The notes under the pieces were generated by a model, which ran no database searches, was not told the origin of the DNA, and saw only the letters and a list, made by a program, of their open reading frames with translations. From Lyophyllum atratum (Eukaryota > Basidiomycota > Agaricomycetes > Agaricales > Lyophyllaceae), in contig JACGCN010000025.1 of the NCBI GenBank assembly GCA_014905825.1, positions 1 to 64,000 on the forward strand: 64,000 nt of DNA. Reading direction: 5' to 3'. This document shows, in pieces, positions 42,341-53,067 of this stretch. Position numbers and translations under genes: made by a program. Numbering within the stretch: position 1 is the stretch's first letter; each line of letters opens with the position of its first letter.

Positions 42341-43305
42341 ATGTCCGGTTTAGCGCTCTTTAAACGAGCAGAGGCCTCTCATTATCAAGGAGACATACAG
42401 AGTGCTTTCGACGACTACCAGAAAGCAATCAAGAAAATCCTGAAGGACGAAAACGTCACCGCAAAAATCCCAGCCATCGTCCTAGATGACTGTCCCCAGG
42501 AACTCCTGGGCTACATCTGGCGCAGCCTCTTAGGATTCTTCCGTGATCGTCAAATGAATTTCACAGAGGAATCCGACCCAGACGCCTTCAAGCTGCTGAG
42601 CTCCTTTCGCCCCTCCGCCCCGAAGTCTCACCCGCGGCTTGAAAGGACCCCACGTGGGAAGATTCTACTGAAGGGTATGCAGGTCACGGCAGGCCTGACG
42701 CTTGGTCTCCTGGCATGGGACAAACGCGACCGTGCTACCGCAGCCAAACGCTACCGTGAGGCTCTCGATCTTGCAGAGACGCACCCTGCATTCTCTTCTC
42801 TTCCGCCTGGTATGACAGGATTGGAGAAGTATGTCCATGCAGATTTGATACAGGCGAAGGTGAACCTCGGATGCCTCATCATGAGTGATACCTTGAATGC
42901 GCAAGTGTTCGGAGCACAGACAATGGAGGGGAAGGTACCAGGCTGGAGGGATGTTGCAAATCTGTCAACGCCTCTGCTGAGGACGGACAAGACCGGGGCC
43001 TCTACAGTGGAGCCTTCCACGGTGTTTGCCACGGATGTCTGTGCGGCTTGCGGGAAGCGAGACGTGAATTTGCGGCGCTGCAGGTCATGCCCGGAGACGC
43101 TCTGTGAGTTTTATCTTTCGTTTGGGTCGTCGGCTCCGCACTGACCAACCCCTATCGGAAAGACTGCAATACTGATTGTCAGAAAGCACACTGGCCGTAC
43201 GTCTGTTCTGTTGCCGTCGGCTATCGCCTTGAAGCTTTCCTTTGCTGACTTTTTGCCTCCAGGGATCATAAGAAGTCCTGTCCGGGCAGACCGAATAAAT
43301 CTTGA
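42341..43305 (+). CDS. MYND zinc-finger protein
   Basis: Three exons (42341-43103, 43163-43196, 43263-43305) give 840 nt, 279 residues. The N-terminal 200 residues are helical with a TPR-like opening (ALFKRAEASHYQGDIQSAFDDY) and a second such stretch (RDRATAAKRYREALDLAE). The C-terminus is a MYND finger put together from all three exons: CAACGKRDVNLRRCRSC, then YCNTDCQKAHWP, then DHKKSC, with all eight zinc ligands of the C6HC pattern. MYND fingers bind proline-rich partners. Similar TPR-plus-MYND proteins are common in mushrooms with no assigned role. ATG 42341 opens the helical domain. Confidence 0.87.
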
Positions 43306-43758
43306 GATGTTGATATCTTTTAGGGTGGTACCGCTTAGTAGTGGGGTCTAATATATTGTCAATGAAATCTGTCGTGCTCTCCAGAAGTACATGGGCCTTG
43401 CATCTCGAGAGATCTCGAGGTCAGTACATTCCTGTACGCTGGACTCGGAGAAGTGAAGGCAAGAATTTCAGCTCACAACGTTTAGGAGCAATCATGGAAT
43501 GCCTCGTGATCGATACGGTCGTCTTTTTCATCCGATCATAGCTCTGTAGCTCACGTCGTCCCATGTCCGCAGTGAACGTATCATCATCTGGGAGGTAATT
43601 GTCCGCAGGCCCATATTCCGTACGTAAAAGTCTCATGTACTCCAAGTCAACAATTTGATTCAATACCAGTACTTGGGAGATCCTTACCTACGGCTTTCCT
43701 CACACAGATAACACCGTATTCATGTTACACCCACTCCTACACGCATACCGATGACAAC
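43306..43758. other. intergenic, nothing recognised
   Basis: About 450 bp between the convergent MYND gene and the MATE pseudogene. No feature seen. Confidence 0.45.
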
Positions 43759-45255
43759 TCAAAGCTGAGCAGAGGCGTGGAGTAGTGCGTGTCTATCTGC
43801 CTTCTCTGCGTTTCTTTCTACACCTTTTTCCACCTCCCTCGCCCAATCAGTTTTCAAAACGACTAGAAACTCGCCAATTCCAACAATAAACAATCCCACC
43901 AACTGGCCTAGTAGTAAGAGACCGTCCTATCCATAGACCTTGAAGGCCGAGTTGCGTATCAGCCTGGAATGCGAGAGTGATACCCATGGGTAAAGCAATC
44001 ACATAGTACGCTACGAAGTTGAAAACAGCACCAAGCTGCTGCCGTCCTGTGTGGAACAAACTTAATCAATATTCCGAATGCCGCAGAACGAAAAAGCATA
44101 CCTTGACCGCGCAGGACGCCGTCGCATGAGTTCGCTAACCCGTCCACAATCTGGAACGAGGCGACTAATGGCATAACTGCGGCCACGAGATTAACTACAT
44201 CTACATCATCGCTGAACAAAAACCCGTAAACCTGATGTCCACGTTGAAAATGTCGAAGAAAAGCGGATTTAATGACATGTACGGACATCTTTGGACCATA
44301 GCATGAGAACCATAACGAAGGCACCGACGATCACGCTGAGAATGGCAGATGCGTGAGCAGCACGTTTTGTACCTGAGGCAGATCGCGATCCAATGAGGTG
44401 TCCGACTCGGGTGGTAGCCGCTACTCCGATACCAAACGGAATAGTATTGAGAACTTGATCCAGACGAGCTTTAATCACGTTCAAACTAGATGAAGATCCA
44501 AGGACTTACTCTGATCGGTGGTCATGATGACTGATTGCGCTGCGAGAGGTAATTCACCCAAGCGAACAGCAGCTAAGGCCACTATCTCAAAGGCTGACCT
44601 AGATCTGGGTGTTAGCCGCTCAGTACCAAGGTCTTGATGATGATCTTACCATCCAGTCCCGACCATCAGGATACCGGGAATCGCAAGCCGAAGGAACGAG
44701 TAACAGCTCCGAAAGTCCAACACGGTCTTCACTTGAAACCCAGCCCAGGCGCCGTTCTCGAGATGCTTGGGTGATAGCAGAGTTAAAATACAGAGAAGAA
44801 TAAAGCACAGCCAGTAGGTGATGGAAAGTGCAAGGAGATCCCAGGAGGCCGAGCGAGGTCCCGTGGATAAGCCAGACATTCAAAGCGACATTTAGTGGAA
44901 AAACGAATAAGAGTACTATGGTCGAAGCTCTCATGATGCCTATCAGGATCCGTGAACCTTCACTCATCTGCGGGGTAATATAGGTGGAGCAGACCTTGAC
45001 ACTACACAGAAGAAGGGTGCTTTAGCGGCAGCAAGACAGATAAGTTGATCATTATAGAAATTCACCTGCAAGTACTTCTTGAGTGACTCGAATCCGATAT
45101 ATCCTGGGGCTCCAATAACAAGGACACGTAAGAGAGCCTCTACGTTTCTGCTGAGGTTAGCCGGTTGTCCAAAGGCAAGCAAAACAGGTTCCATAAAATT
45201 CCAGAGAAGACGTGATGAGGAAGGAATAAGGCCTCGCTGGAGAGTGGCACAATAA
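43759..45255 (-). pseudogene. truncated, frameshifted MATE-family transporter
   Basis: MATE transporters export drugs and metabolites by Na+/H+ antiport. Homology begins abruptly at LQRGLIPSSSRLLWNF (about 45250), so the first helices are missing. Then come VLVIGAPGYIGFESLKKYLQ, MRASTIVLLFVFPLNVALN, LALSITYWLCFILLCIL, LRLAIPGILMVGTGW, AFEIVALAAVRLGELPLAAQ, NTIPFGIGVAATTRVGHLIG, VVNLVAAVMPLVASFQIVDG and GAVFNFVAYYVIALPMG: over eight helices. The match changes frame near 44835 (between GLLGSP and LALSIT) and again near 43900 (before GQLVGLFIVGIGEF), with no intron to explain either. The 3' end remains recognisable to the stop at 43759. Loss of the N-terminus and two frameshifts mark it as a pseudogene. 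Upstream it is joined to a VPS4 fragment. Confidence 0.78.
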
Positions 45256-45743
45256 GACCCGACCAGATTGCTTGGATGGACACCGAAGAACGTGCAGGCA
45301 GCCCCAGTCGCAACCCACTTTGCCAGAGACAATTTCCCGGTTCCTGAAGGTCGAGATGGGGAAGGGGGAATTTCAACGGCACGGCAAGATGACAGCCTCC
45401 CTTAACGCTGATTTCGCATAGTCCAAGCCTGCGATGTTGTCCCAATCGACTCCGGGACTGTCCGCTACGATCGCGTCCAATTCGAAGAATCGGCCAAACA
45501 GATCTTCCATACATCGATCTTGTCAAGAAATTCAGAAATCTTGCTTCGAAGTAATCCCTTGGACGTAGAATTTCGTTCGTCTGCATAGTGACTCAATGGG
45601 ATTTCGCCTACTGAATACTGGATTGTAGACTCACCTCCGAGGGCCAGCCTGGAGTAGTCTAGAGCATCGAAGTACTCCCTATGGGCATCATCATACTCAC
45701 AAGCAACGTCATGGTCGATCGCCTGCTGATATAGTTGGGTTGC
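45256..45743 (-). pseudogene. decayed partial VPS4 copy fused to MATE remnant
   Basis: The fragment corresponds to the first half of VPS4. The MIT domain is seen as LYQQAIDHDVACEYDDAH and YFDALDYSRLAL; an intron at the same place as in VPS4 leads to SKGLLRSKISEFLDK; then, in a shifted frame, SPGVDWDNIAGLDYAKSALR and EAVILP; then after a 5-bp tandem duplication (ACGGC twice at 45376-45385, plus strand) LKFP; then, with about 20 codons lost, Walker A remains as GTGKLSLAKWVAT and TFFGVHPSNLVGSY. The match ends at about 45252 and runs in frame into MATE sequence. Intron retention shows a DNA-level duplication. It lies 0.6 kb downstream of intact VPS4. Confidence 0.8.
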
Positions 45744-46378
45744 TGTCAAGATATGAACCGAAATGAGGCATGAAATTCTCAAAAGCACAGGTTGGAAGCG
45801 TACGATAAGATGAGGTGTGGCAGCAATTGTCGGGAAAATCTAGAATATGAGAAATAGGTCATATACTCGAGCACCGCAGGAGTACTGCGGCCGCGTCATT
45901 CATAGGAGTACACGCAGTATAGACCTAGAGGTCTAGTGCGTTCGTTGGCGATTATAGTTGGACTGATCTGTATGGTCCTATGGTTCCCATGAGGTTTTTG
46001 CTGACTCGATAACAGGAGCTATCCGCAGAGACGATTGCGTAGCAAGTCCCAAAGATCTCGTTTGTTCGCTTTGTGAGTACAATTCGATCCACTGGCGCCC
46101 TGTTATCATGACAAGTAGTAACTTCACCATGCAGATCGAGCAACAAGAGGGTAAGAATCTTATAAAATACACCGCTGGTGAATATCCATTAGGAAGGAAA
46201 AGCGGAAGTGGCGTACTGCTTAAAGGTAACAACCTCCGTCAGACAAGTCAGCGGATTGAAACGAGCTTCCTGACGATTCTCGTCTAGGCTGAGGATGGAA
46301 TGTAGACTCAGCCGCCCATCGTTAAAACCGTCAAAATAAGTACAAGATCAATCCATGACAAATTAGATACAATATTCA
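45744..46378. other. intergenic between VPS4 and its broken copy
   Basis: 635 bp without recognisable coding sequence. Confidence 0.45.
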
Positions 46379-48007
46379 TTATGCTCCGTCGTTTCCTGTA
46401 ACGACACTTGTCAGAGCGGCTCGTGAGATGAAAATCAACGGGGAGTACACACCAGATTCCTTCGTCCATTCGTTATGCCGCTTGATATCAGCAGCCGTCA
46501 CTGTCGGCCGTGTATGGCTCAAAGACTTCAAGAAGTCGGCGACCTTCAGAGCTGGCTCTAGCAGCTCGTCCGATTCAATCGAGACCCAGTCCATCTCTTG
46601 CGCGTCAGGATCTCCAGGCGAGCATGGTGTCCATTTCGTGAGCTGGTCAGGTTCGTCCGAGGTCGGGTCGGCAACGCGTTTGAAATGGGTGGCGGAGATG
46701 ACCTTGCGAACAGGCTGCATAAGCGCGTCGCGCACGACAGTCGAGATATCAGACCCGGAGTATCCTTCGGTTTTGTCTGCGAGTGTGCGGAAGTCTTTCT
46801 GAGATAGTTCGTTCGGTGTGTCACCAACGTGCAGCTGGAACATGTGTCTCCTAGCATCGGGACCCGGCAGCGGAATGTGTATTCGCTTCTCAAACCTAAG
46901 CAACGGAGAGTGAGGAGGGTGAAGGGTTGCATATGGTTAGGACTTACCTCCGCTTGATCGCATTGTCGAGCTGCCACGGAATGTTTGTTGCACCTAGTAC
47001 CAACACACCCGTGTCATCATGTCCCACTCCGTTCATTTGCACCAGAAATTCCGTCTTTATCCGCCTCGATCCTTCCGACTCAGCTTCATTACGGGTTCCG
47101 GCGAGCGAATCTATTTCGTCAATAAAGATAATTGCAGGCTTCGATTCCCGCGCCAGTTCAAAGAGTTGCTTCACCAATCTGCGCTCCAGATGAGAACGGC
47201 TTAGTTCGAATTCAAGAACTAGCTTACCTTTCAGAGTCTCCCTGCCACTTACTCACAAGGTCACTGGAACTGACACTGAAGAACGTGCTCTTCGCCTCGG
47301 TGGCAACGGCCTTGGCCAGGTAGGATTTTCCAGTACCGGGAGGTCCATAGAGAAGGATGCCGCGCCATGGCGTCCGCTTGCCTGTGAAGAGATGGGGGAA
47401 CTTGATGGGAAGAATGACGGCCTCTTTCAGAGATGCCTTCGCGCCCTCGAGACCTGCCACGTCCTCCCATTTAACATTTGGGGTCTCGGCCACAATGGCA
47501 CTTGAAAGATTGGCTCGTAGTTTCTTCACTTCCGGATCCTGGTCGTCGTCCTCTCCGTCCTTCCTGATCCGCAGCCGCAGCTTGAGTGTAAGGACGCAAG
47601 TCAAAGAATGCTACACGTACTTCTTGACACCACTTCCCCCACCGGTTAGAACTGGGCTCTTCGCGTTCTTCGGGGTCGCGAGATGTTCCTTCAAAACCTC
47701 TGCGCGCGCGAGGTATTCGTTGATCTTTGTCCGAATCAACAACTTTGATTTCTCATTCTTCTCATCTAGAGGTCGAGCCGTTGAAGATCAGACAGTAATA
47801 GATGCGCCCCAACTGACATTTGAGCGCAAGCATGAAATAATCCAAGGCATTCATGTAGCTCTTGTATGCTTCCGCGTAGTTCTGCTTCACATCGTCATCA
47901 ATGGCGCGCTGAACGAGTTCAATGGCCCGCTGTGCTGCGGTATAAGTTCCTGAGGTAATAACTGGAGATCGCGAACATACATCTAGATTGGACGACGCGC
48001 TTGACAT
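46379..48007 (-). CDS. VPS4: VPS4, ESCRT-III disassembling AAA ATPase
   Basis: Hexameric ATPase that recycles ESCRT-III in endosomal sorting, cytokinesis and membrane repair. Start MSSASSNLD at 48007; about 430 residues, the usual length. MIT domain: [20 protein letters not shown] and [22 protein letters not shown] core: [36 protein letters not shown], Walker [14 protein letters not shown], pore loop [11 protein letters not shown], Walker [12 protein letters not shown], sensor [16 protein letters not shown], arginine finger AIKRRFEKR. The C-terminal part has the family's beta-domain and GYSGSDIS sensor-2 region; the end is WTKESGNDGA, where GNDGA comes from a last small exon. About six GT-AG introns. 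All catalytic motifs are intact, in contrast to the partial copy downstream. Confidence 0.96.
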
Positions 48008-48555
48008 CGTAGGAGACAGTGAGCAGAAGGAAGGTCAGCCAGTGCCACTTCTCGTTTGGGTGTTACTGAGCAGATGTCTATTTGTTCTTGTTGCCATCTA
48101 AAGCTTCCCCGCCACTGACATCCACTTCCTCCGAACCTCCATCATGTTGATGATCATGAAGCATGATCATTTCCAGTTGTGTCGTTCATCCGTCCAGACG
48201 GCTGTCGTTCCTGAGGCCTGAAGCTTGAAGCGCAAACTGCCATCGCTATTCTATCAGGGCCTTGTCTGATCATCATGTTACAATGTATTACTATAAATGA
48301 CACCTATTATTTCTACTTCGATCGCACGTGTAGGCCATGCTGCTACGGCCAGGTTCAGTCCTTCATCGATGGTCACAGGGATATGGACATGATTATGATT
48401 TTCGTCTAATCACTCGACGTAGTGGCCATTGAATCCGTTTATGGAATCACTATTGTATCAGTGTTTTGTTCTTGAGCGGCCATGTAACTTATTTTGGCCA
48501 GCTTTGATAGAACAAAGGTCCATGTCCACAACGTGTTTTGGCACCGCATTTCCTG
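48008..48555. other. intergenic between divergent genes
   Basis: Upstream region shared by VPS4 and the small gene at 48710. Imperfect CATGATGATC-type repeats occur near 48140-48170. No gene seen. Confidence 0.45.
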
Positions 48556-48563
48556 TATAAAAG
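48556..48563 (+). promoter_or_regulatory. TATA box
   Basis: TATAAAAG lies 154 bp upstream of the ATG at 48710 in a C/A-rich leader, consistent with a pol II promoter. Confidence 0.5.
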
Positions 48564-48709
48564 GGCTGATGGTGTCTTGTCCTTTCTTCATCCAAACACC
48601 CACACCCTGCTACACGCCTGCGCCCGGGCTCCACCCCTAGTTCCGCAGCACTACATAATTCTCTACTATCAATACACGCCCCGTGTCATATTATTCGATC
48701 TTACCCATC

Positions 48710-49205
48710 ATGCCTTCCCTGAAAACGAGCTCCCGCGGAGCTGAATCCGTTCGTACTCCTCTCCGGGCTGTGTCCCCCGAGGAAGCCGAATCATGGAGTG
48801 ACGGGGATTCCGACGCCACACTCTCTGAACCGCAGCCCTCTGACGTAGACGACCCCTGGCCATACACATTCCAGGTTAGAATATCGTTGTCCTCCAAGGC
48901 GCTTACTCATTGAGCGCTCAATATTAGGCAGGCGATAGTGTCTGGGTAAGGACAGTTGGTGGCAACTGGCATTCCGGTCGAGTGACTGGCCAAACTACAA
49001 GAAAAGGCCAGACACGAGAGGTATTTTCCCCCCTCTCAGGCCAATCATCGAGTACCTAACGTTCCTTCGTCAATAGAAAGAAGGCCTGTTCTATCCGGTA
49101 GTGTTCAACGACAAACTGCGCAAATATTTTGCGCCTCTTAATGGAGAGATAAAACCCGATACCATTCAGATACGCAGACTTCTCAAAGAATCGGGCTGGC
49201 TATAG
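48710..49205 (+). CDS. small SH3/Tudor-like hypothetical protein
   Basis: Three exons (48710-48874, 48928-49020, 49077-49205) total 387 nt, 128 residues. The N-terminal half is acidic and disordered (SPEEAESWSDGDSDATLSEP). The C-terminal half reads AGDSVWVRTVGGNWHSGRV and EGLFYPVVFNDKLRKYFAPL, then GEIKPDTIQIRRLLKESGWL: a pattern of short beta strands like SH3/Tudor/chromo-barrel modules, which bind methylated tails or nucleic acid. This is inferred from pattern, not from a recognised family. The clean splice junctions and a TATA box 154 bp upstream support a real gene. Confidence 0.75.
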
Positions 49206-50996
49206 TTTCCTGGATCTGACGATTCATAGCCTCTTCGATATTATAGTTTGATTGTATTTCTAGTGTTTTGTTAGCATCGCATTAATTTACTTGTATTCCA
49301 CGACCATGACCAATACCCCCTTCTGCCAGGATACCACCCTCGCCCCTTTATTTCTCAGTTCCTCTGCCCGTGAATAATGATGCTGACGACCAAGTGGCGC
49401 GTAGAGCGTAGTAGGACCGTAGGCTGAGGCCCTCGTAACTCCAGAAGCTGCGAGAGCGCCGCGGCCCGGTCCTAATCATATCTTATCATGGATTTCGAAG
49501 TCCTTTCAAAGTCCTACAGGATACAGCTGACACAGACCTCACGTCCAGTCAAACTCCAGGCTCGATGTCACTCGAGTTCAGTAAGATGGGTGATCTCAGG
49601 TGATCTCCGATGTCCGCTCCCGCCACCCCAGAAACAGGTTTTGCAGCATTTGATGTCGTACAGATCCAGCGCGATCCAGTTGGATATCTGAAGAATGAAG
49701 AATCCCAGTAGATATACTCTCCTTGCTGTTGCAGTCGGGCTTTGTCGCATCGATCGGTGGCCTCTACTCAGAGAAACGGGAGTCCTTTCGGTTAGCGATT
49801 GGAGGGAAGGCGTGCATGAACCCAGTTGTTCCCCGACGGGTACACAGCGAAGCTGAAGCGTCGGGGCTCGGCAGTTTGGTATTAACAGCTTGGAGTTGGA
49901 TTGGCCCCTCGGGAGAGATCCATGTCCAGATTGGCTACAGAAGCATCCTGCGTCTGCGAAATCCGATACCGCCGTCGCCTCTCATAACTCGTCACTCAGG
50001 CTGGTTAGTGTCTGTGGGGTTGGACAAGTGTGGGGTCGAACTTCGGAGCGGAATCTGCATACTTACAACCGCGGACCAACTGTGTCGCACTCTTCTCGTG
50101 TTGCCGATCTTGTTGCCTCGTCCTTGCCTTGATGTCCGAGAAGCATTGCGTCATAGCGCTAATGGACCTGTAGGTCATGCGACGGTCGTTCATTCGTTGC
50201 TATCCACTGGTTAATTGTCCGTTTCCGAGCCCCGGCTGCCCGAGTTTTCGGTATCTAAGAGTACTGTAGTTGCCGTCCTGTCGTGGTGTCATCGACCAAC
50301 TGTTAACTTCTACAATCTGAGAAATCATACATACGCTGGGTAGACAATAGCTAGCTTCGTTGCTAGCACCCAGTCACCAATGGATCGAGGCAGATATTCT
50401 ATGAGAGTCCACGAAGGAAAAAGCTGACCGATCGAGAGAGGGCTCATTGGACAATAAAGTGTCGAGTGAGAAAAGCGAGCCCTTGTCGAGACGAGGTTTG
50501 ACTGGGACCAATATTTATCCCCAGATAACACTTTCCGGCAGCAAAACCAGGAACGAGAAGAAAATAAGGTAAATTAAGTCAGAATGGCATGGAGATCCGG
50601 CTAAAAAAACGCACATCCCCAAGCGCTGTGGTACTACTGTGATGTGTTACGAGTTACGTAGAGGATACAGAAAGTACGCAAGACGGTAAATAGAGACAGA
50701 GACAGAAAACCTGGAAAGAAACTGGGAGAACAATCACAAATTCGACCGAAAACGGGGCGAGGGGCAAGCACAGAAGGAGGATAATGCAAAGGGCGGGGCG
50801 GGTCGTCGGGTCGTGATATCTGTGACGTAACAAGTGGGACCGAGAGTTCGTGTTTGAGCGAAGAAAAGATTGAGGAGAAAGATGAGCGGTATGCAGGGCA
50901 CAGTCCGTATGATGGACAACGGTGAAGTCTGAATTGAGTCAGCCAAAGATCACCCAATCAAAGGGCGACAAAATGAACACACCTCACACGCCCGGC
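49206..50996. other. long intergenic, nothing recognised
   Basis: About 1.8 kb between two 3' ends. Open frames at 49723-50214 and 50634-50957 have no family resemblance and no supporting splice pattern. Confidence 0.4.
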
Positions 50997-53067
50997 TCAG
51001 CTCCCATTCGACCCCAAATGAACCAACTCCATCGCCTTCGCACTAACATGTATGTGTTTCGGGTCCTTCACTTCATGACAGACCTCGATCGACTTCACCC
51101 ACGGATGCGCCACCACCTCCTCGATCGTCGATCGCAGCCTCGGGTCCGGGTCGAGCATCTTCCGGATGAGCGTCCTGCACGCGCGCGGGCTGAGGTTGTT
51201 GATCGTCGGTGGGCACGCGGACACCGCCGCCTGCGGGCTCGTACATGCCTGCGCGTACGCCGCGAAGAGCGGGTCGGTCGGTACCCGGTTGTGCCGCGCG
51301 CCAAGGCAGCTCCTGGAAGTGGAGGCAGTAGTACACGATTCCGCAGGCCCATATGTCGACGAGTCGGGCGTCGTAGGCTGCATGCGGTTCAGATAGGATG
51401 TGGAGGGGCAGCCAGGGGGTTGAGAGGGTGGTTATGCAACAGACACGCAGAAGCACATCTGTTAGCTGGTGGCCTCGAGAGACACGGGTAAGATTTTACT
51501 GACGTTTGCCTAGGAACTGCTCCGGGGCGATGTACGGTTCGCTGCCGCATAGGCCAGTGGACATGTGGATTGTGGTTTCCCAAGGAAGCCGGTATACCGT
51601 CGAGGCGCCATAGTCTCCGATCTGCATACGATACGGGGTTAACGGGCTTGCTACAGAAAATGGAGGGACGACGTACCTTGAGATGACCCTTGGTGTCGAA
51701 GAACAAATTCTCGGGTTTAATGTCCCTATGTGCGACACCCTGACTGTGAAGGTATTGCACGCCGTTGAGGATCTGCTTGAAGCAGCATTCGACCTCGCTC
51801 GGGCTCATACCGCTGCAGAAAAGATATTACATCAGATGGGTTCATTTCCGACATCGCCCGCTGCATGCACAGATGGAGGTGCGGCAAAAGGAACTCCGCA
51901 TGATAAAGTTCGTGAAAGGGGAGAGCCGAGAAAAATTTCAACTAAACCGCCTCCCCCCAGCACCATACTGAGAGTAACAAGATCAACTCACCCTTTCTTG
52001 ATTGCAGCATACAGATCTCCACCAGGACAGAACTCCATAACCTCACACCAGTGCTGATTCTCATCCTTGATAAGATCGACGGTCTCGACGATGTTGGTAT
52101 GATGGAGAGTGGAAGAGATGCAGAACTCGGCGGTGAGTTTCTTGACGTATTCCTTCTCTGTCTCATTCTTGCGACGTGCCCGGAATTGCTGTGATGGACT
52201 GGTGAGTCGAGGCCACGGATCAGACTATGCGCTTACCTTGACCGCGTACAGCTTTTCCTCAGCACGATCCCATTTGTGCGCCAGTCGTACAACACTAGTC
52301 GCACCCTTCCCAATCGCCACCTTCTGACAAACGCCGTACTTCTTGGTCAGACTGACAACGCTGTCCCCGGCCGAGCTCTTGGACTTTCCCTTCCCCCCAT
52401 CGCTGCCTGCATCCGAGTCCGCAGACCGTCGCGAAGAACCGGCCGAACGCTGCGAGGCCTTTCGATTGATCTTGGGGCCCGAGGCAAGCAGATCTTTGAG
52501 GTTAAACTTGTGAGCGGAGTGATCAGAGTGCACTGATGCGGGCTTCGCGGGGCGGACCGGGGCAGGCGTGACGGTGGTTTCGGGAGGAGCTGCCTTCTTG
52601 CCATCCTTGGGGGTTTGTGGAGTAAGCTTGTTGCCCGAGGTACCAGCAGACATGCTGGGAGCGCGGCTAGGAGGTTTGCTGGGCGGCTGGCTTGGTGGCC
52701 TGCTTGATGGGCGTGTGGGGGGAGAACTATGGCCACCCCAGTCGCTCTCCGATGCAGTCGGCGAGGAGGCAGTGGATGGGTTTGAGGCGGTTTGAGCAGT
52801 GGTGAGCTTTTGTAATGAACCACGGGTGTGGCCAGGCTGTTTGTCATAGGTGCCTGATTCGGGAGGTGGTAGAGGCACAGTGGGTGTGTTGGTCGGTTGT
52901 TTCGCCTTGGCCACTGATGCTGTGGACGGCGCATTGTGCGACATATTGAGTGCTGCTTTGAAGTGATTCGATAAATTTGTGATTGCGTTATTCTTTCCAT
53001 GCGGGGGTTTGTCGGCGCCGTCGCCTTCTGTCAATGTGGTCTCCTCTGAAGCGTCGAGGATCGCCAT
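50997..53067 (-). CDS. HAL4/HAL5-type Ser/Thr protein kinase, apparent frameshift
   Basis: Fungal-specific kinase family that regulates plasma-membrane transporters and ion tolerance (Hal4/Sat4, Hal5, Npr1, Hrk1). Start 53067 (MAILDASEE). The first ~230 residues are Ser/Pro-rich, then the kinase domain: [20 protein letters not shown] (Gly loop), KLYAVKQF (catalytic Lys), [44 protein letters not shown] (catalytic loop), HLKIGDYGAS (DYG in place of DFG, usual in this family), [51 protein letters not shown]. Between LPWRAAQ and [13 protein letters not shown] (about 51275-51305) the frame changes by one base and no intron can repair it. Either the sequence has a one-base error or this copy is broken in the C-lobe. 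Confidence 0.85.

Noticed and set aside
49723..50957. Frames of 163 and 107 codons between two gene ends
   Set aside because: No recognisable domain; likely random open frames.
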